A stretch of 64,000 nt of DNA from Tubiluchus corallicola (Eukaryota; Priapulida; Priapulimorpha; Priapulimorphida; Tubiluchidae): positions 211,124 to 275,123 of the forward strand of contig JAQGDQ010000181.1 in NCBI GenBank assembly GCA_030141605.1, given 5' to 3'. The notes beneath the pieces are model-generated. The model searched no databases. It was not told the DNA's origin and was given only the letters and a program-made list of their open reading frames with translations. Every line of letters starts with the position of its first letter. Position 1 is the first letter of the stretch. This document shows, in pieces, positions 60,423-64,000 of the stretch. A program made the position numbers and the translations under genes.

Positions 60423-61544
60423 ATGGATACAGGAGACGTAGATAATTTGGACATTTACTACAAGTGTACTGCATGCAGCGAATGCTTCATGGCAGAAGAT
60501 GTGTTCTTCGTGCATACTCGCATGTGGCACTGTAAGATACTTGTGTGTCAAGGACAAGACTCCAGTACATGTGTCAATATTTGCGAGAATCCTTGTTCGG
60601 CAATGTCAAAACCAAATGTAGATGATTTAAGAGTGGAAGAAATGACAATGGAGGAACTGCTTGTGAACATCAAGGAAGAAACTCAACAAACAAACCTAGA
60701 TAATGTTGATGCAGAGAATGCCAGTGAAGTAAATGCGATTTCCGATGCTCGCAGCATGTTATTAACCAATACAGATGAAACTGATTCACCCTATATAAAT
60801 ACTACCTTGGAAAATCACTATGACAACAATATTACCCGGGAAACAGCTATTGTTGATGCAGATAACTTACAAGTACAACTGGTTGATACTGCAGCAGAAC
60901 TCACCAAAAACAGTAGACCGTATGAACAAGAATCTTTAGAGTGGAACTATAATCTGTCACTGATCTCTAAACAGTACAAGTGTCGAATTTGCTACCGCAG
61001 TATGCCATCCAAAACTTCTCTTAGGCGCCATATGAAATCCCACCAAAGAAGGTTTGATGAATATATTACAAATGATATGATGAATCAACCTATGCGGACC
61101 TTTGCTGAACCTATTATAGAGGTGCCAGATAATAAAACAATTGTCAAGAAAAGGTTAACCACAAGCAAACCTGTGCAGAAAAAGTTATCACTGGCACAGC
61201 GGCGCAGTGCTAGTCAGAATAAACAAATAAGAAAACAATTCGTACAGCAATCTGGACAGCCACTGGAGTACACAGTAATGAACTATCAACGGTACTGCTG
61301 CACAAAATGTCCGGACACATTCGGTACCGCTGCTGGACTGAAATATCACATGACCAGTAAGCATACAGGTGAGAAGAGGTACCCGTGTTCTGTATGTGGG
61401 CAGTGTTTCGCTCGACAATATGTATTGACATGTCACATTCGCACGCACACAGGAGAACGTCCCTACAAATGCGAACTGTGTCATAAAGCTTTTGCACAAC
61501 TGGGAACATTGCACAGGCACAAACAGGTTCATCAGCGAGTGTAA
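60423..61544 (+). CDS. C2H2 zinc-finger protein
   Basis: A single exon of 373 residues from ATG 60423. An N-terminal finger-like motif (CTACSECF...HTRMWH, residues 16-37) is followed by an acidic region of about 130 residues. Then come a finger CRICYRSMPSKTSLRRHMKSH (about 190-210), a basic linker, and three tandem fingers near the C-terminus: CTKCPDTFGTAAGLKYHMTSKH, CSVCGQCFARQYVLTCHIRTH and CELCHKAFAQLGTLHRHKQVH. The last three are joined by TGEKRYP and TGERPYK linkers. The protein ends five residues later. It is probably a nuclear DNA-binding regulator. The linkers support sequence-specific DNA binding; the target is unknown. No KRAB, BTB or SET domain is seen. The ATG lies just after a possible 3' splice site, so an untranslated 5' exon is likely. 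Confidence 0.88.
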   Translation: MDTGDVDNLDIYYKCTACSECFMAEDVFFVHTRMWHCKILVCQGQDSSTCVNICENPCSAMSKPNVDDLRVEEMTMEELLVNIKEETQQTNLDNVDAENASEVNAISDARSMLLTNTDETDSPYINTTLENHYDNNITRETAIVDADNLQVQLVDTAAELTKNSRPYEQESLEWNYNLSLISKQYKCRICYRSMPSKTSLRRHMKSHQRRFDEYITNDMMNQPMRTFAEPIIEVPDNKTIVKKRLTTSKPVQKKLSLAQRRSASQNKQIRKQFVQQSGQPLEYTVMNYQRYCCTKCPDTFGTAAGLKYHMTSKHTGEKRYPCSVCGQCFARQYVLTCHIRTHTGERPYKCELCHKAFAQLGTLHRHKQVHQRV

Positions 61545-61639
61545 ACACTTTTATGTGCACAACATGCATGTCTTGTGAATGCGTCATATTGTTTTTCCAA
61601 TACAAGCAAGATTGATGTAAAATGTGAACAGATGTAGAT

Positions 61640-61785
61640 GTGCGCATGTGAATGTGCCATACAAATTTTGTGCAACATGTAACACTGCACAGGCATCACA
61701 TGCGTATAAGACCGTGAGCTGTGCTTTAAAAGCTCTTGCACAAATTTTAACAGGATTCATAAACATAAGTAGTTTTGAGGAAGTA
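61640..61785 (+). pseudogene. Decayed extra zinc-finger units downstream of the zinc-finger gene
   Basis: Two stretches keep clear similarity to finger codons of the gene above but are out of frame. CATACAAATTTTGTGCAACATG, then ACACTGCACAGGCA, matches the CATAAAGCTTTTGCACAACTGG, then ACATTGCACAGGCA of the last real finger. CGTATAAGACCGTGAGCTGTG, then CTTTAAAAGCTCTTGCACAA, matches CCCTACAAATGCGAACTGTG, then CATAAAGCTTTTGCACAA. The cysteine and histidine codons are largely lost. Confidence 0.6.
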
Positions 61786-62084
61786 GGTCATACAACACAT
61801 TTTGCAGTTCAAACAGGCATTTAGTGAACAGTCTTAATGTGCATTCAGATGTAGAGACTTCTCTCACAACTTGTTGCACAACTTCTCTCTGACATCCACA
61901 TGTTGCAACTTTGCTCTCAAAGAGAAGTTGAGAGAGAAGTTTATGAAAAAAAAACAGATTCCATGGCAATGATGAATTGTGCTCTACATGACATATGCAG
62001 GTAGTTGGGCAAGTTTTATCCAATACATGCACGGGGGTGTGTGTGTGTGCGTTTGGCAAACAAGTTAACCAATGTTTCGCATCC
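61786..62084. other. Gene-free stretch
   Basis: A GAGAAGTTG/ACTTCTCTC-rich patch at 61855-61945 gives local inverted repeats. There is a short TG run at 62036-62050. Otherwise nothing is recognised. Confidence 0.4.
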
Positions 62085-62545
62085 TGGACTAGTTCTTACT
62101 ACAGTTGAGATGGTTAGGCTTTTTAATTAACCATTCAACTGTTATTAAATGTCTGTTAACCGGTTAACCATTTCCGATAACGTAATATATATAAGAAAAC
62201 ATTGAATACACATAACATGCACAAGTAAGCGGTGCAGTTCAAATCTAGTATCCACCAGCGAGAATGTCCAACATGGCAGCATCCTCAAAACATACGCGAG
62301 TGAAAAACTTTTTGCAGTTTACCGTTTAGATGCTTCTTAGACAACCAAATTGATTGAAACAATATTGTAAATAGTATAATTTTATGTAAGCGGGACATTG
62401 CTAACTGCGTACACCAGCTACGTATTCATTACTGCGGACACGTAGAAAACTTGGCTAAATAAAGGTTAAATGGTTAGTGATTTTCTAAATGGTTACACCA
62501 GTTAGTGGTCTGTTAAATGGTTAACTGTCTCAGTCCTAGTTCTTG
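62085..62545. mobile_element. Possible MITE with GGTTAACC-rich ends
   Basis: The left part (CTGGACTAGTTCTTAC, TTAACCATTCAAC, GTTAACCGGTTAACCATTT) is partly mirrored by the right part (AAAGGTTAAATGGTTAGTG, GTTAAATGGTTAACTG, CAGTCCTAGTTCTTGC). This arrangement resembles degenerate hAT-like inverted termini. The ends are imperfect and no target duplication was resolved. Confidence 0.35.
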
Positions 62546-64000
62546 CGAGTGCAAAACCAAATCTTAATAATTGCATTATGGAAATAAAAAGTCACGACAA
62601 TGATTTATACAAGATGCGACAATCAAAAGTAAACAAACTGCCGAAGTTTAATGTAAATATGTGTATATCGCAGTAAGCTTAACAGAGATTATATAGTTTA
62701 AACAGCAAATAAGAATATGGGTTTCATGGCTTTTGTTAATATGTGACTTTGAATAATAAAGTTAAAATGTTATGTACAATTAATTTTTCTAGAGAATTTT
62801 ACTTTACCTTTAACTAAAGTTTTGTCTATAGAGGTTTCTAGAAGTCGAGCTATGTGACACTTACGGCATAAATTATGTTGGTAGACATTAAATCCACTTG
62901 ATTAGAGTTTTTTCTACTCAGTACTATTTTTGATATAATTACAATTCAAGTTTTGTTTTATTTTCCTCAGTTGCAGTCAATGCCAAAATTTTGATTAAAT
63001 AAAAATAAAACTTAAAAAAATCATAAAAATGACGGTCTGAACCTTCGAAAATTTGACTACAAAAGTTACAATGTGTATGCAAAGCACTAGACTTCAGAGA
63101 TTAAAACAAACACGTATAGAGATCAAAATAATTACTAATACCATTGTATTATACCAGAAACAAAGAACAACAAACTGGCGGCATACATTTTCCACCGCAA
63201 TATGCCCAACCTTTCCTACCATGGAGATCATGGGATCTCTACAAAGACCAAAAATACAACTTCTCAAAAATGGAAAATTCAGTGTGCTGAATTGGTCTTC
63301 AAATCAACGTCAGAACATTGCATCATTAGTGGCATTTGTATAAAGTTAGTTGTTTTCATTTCTATTAAAACTTACTACAATACATAATACATATATATAT
63401 ACAATGGTAATCTTTTTTATATTGTCTAATTTAAATAAGGCGTACCTCCCTTTCCGTTGGAAAAAATCCAAGTGCTCTCATCATATAGGGGAGTTCATCT
63501 ACTTGCAAAGTCGTAGTCACTTTGTACGGATCCATAGAATCCAGTCCCTGGCTAAAAATATGATCTATGTTTTAAAGTTTCAAGGTAGTACAGTGTTGCG
63601 TGTTGCAGAAAAATGCACAGTTGCATAGTACAGTGCAGTGTCATGTGGTGCAGTACATCACACTGTAGAATACTATAATGCAGTGCAATGCTGTAGTGGG
63701 ATGCAGTGTAATGTTGTGAAATGTAATATGTCGCATACCATAATAGAGTACAGTAGAGTCACAAACAGTATAATATTGTTATTACTTGCAACGGAATTTG
63801 TATTCAATTATGTTGTGATTATGATGTGTCAGTCCAGAGTCTCACTTACACGCACTGCTTTAGAAAATCTAGAATGAACTGGTTTATACAGCTGCTTTTC
63901 TTCTCAATCTTTTGGTAATTTTAACAGTGCAATCCAATAAGCAGTATACACTACTAATGGTCAGTATAACTGACGTATAACATAATGTCAATCATTTTCG
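62546..64000. other. Gene-free stretch to the window end
   Basis: Short frames only. 63600-63730 is a low-complexity patch of GTGCAGTGTAATG-like words. A CFAP251 exon on the minus strand was looked for here and not found. Confidence 0.45.

Overview
This is a window of AT-rich animal nuclear DNA. It holds spliced genes with GT/AG introns of 0.1 to several kb, AATAAA-type poly(A) signals, many interspersed repeats and several minisatellites. The domain order of the LTR retrotransposon (integrase before reverse transcriptase, the Gmr1 type of Ty3/gypsy), together with a WSB-type WD40/SOCS-box gene and a CFAP251-type ciliary gene, suggests an invertebrate deuterostome, possibly a tunicate. The species cannot be fixed from sequence alone.

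Layout. 0-9 kb: a decayed non-LTR retrotransposon tail whose terminal zinc-finger codons have grown into a 47-bp minisatellite; a possible last exon of a single-pass membrane protein; a perfect 60-bp palindrome; another LINE tail (minus strand); and two tandem hAT-type MITEs that share 8-bp target duplications. 10-35 kb: a plus-strand WSB1/WSB2-like gene. Seven exons (27438-35131) are certain. A phase-compatible first exon at 14392-14503 gives a 424-residue protein. The 12.9-kb first intron contains a structurally complete Gmr1-type element (15322-23588) with 1.39- and 1.34-kb LTRs, a TGCTT target duplication, a primer-binding site, a polypurine tract and one gag-pol frame interrupted by a single TAA. 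38-44 kb (minus): a seven-exon gene for a secreted or membrane-anchored leucine-rich-repeat protein (about 723 residues). 48.5-49.8 kb (plus): an intronless alpha-1,3-fucosyltransferase (GT10). 50.4-52.6 kb (minus): the last three exons of a CFAP251/WDR66-like gene. 53.5-58.6 kb (plus): broken CR1/L2-like LINE sequence (ORF1, PHD finger, endonuclease, RT). 60.4-61.5 kb (plus): a C2H2 zinc-finger gene, followed by decayed copies of its own fingers.

The most unusual theme is that three intragenic minisatellites sit on splice signals. One in WSB starts exactly at a 5' splice site and repeats it. One in a later WSB intron runs up to a 3' splice site and repeats a branch-point/acceptor-like motif. 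One in the LRR gene repeats an acceptor plus the start of a coding exon in 66-bp steps, which keeps the reading frame. A fourth array, at 0.55-1.64 kb, is made from LINE coding sequence. The host genes are otherwise unrelated (ubiquitin ligase adaptor, cell-surface recognition protein, Golgi glycosyltransferase, axonemal protein, DNA-binding protein). Nothing suggests a shared pathway.
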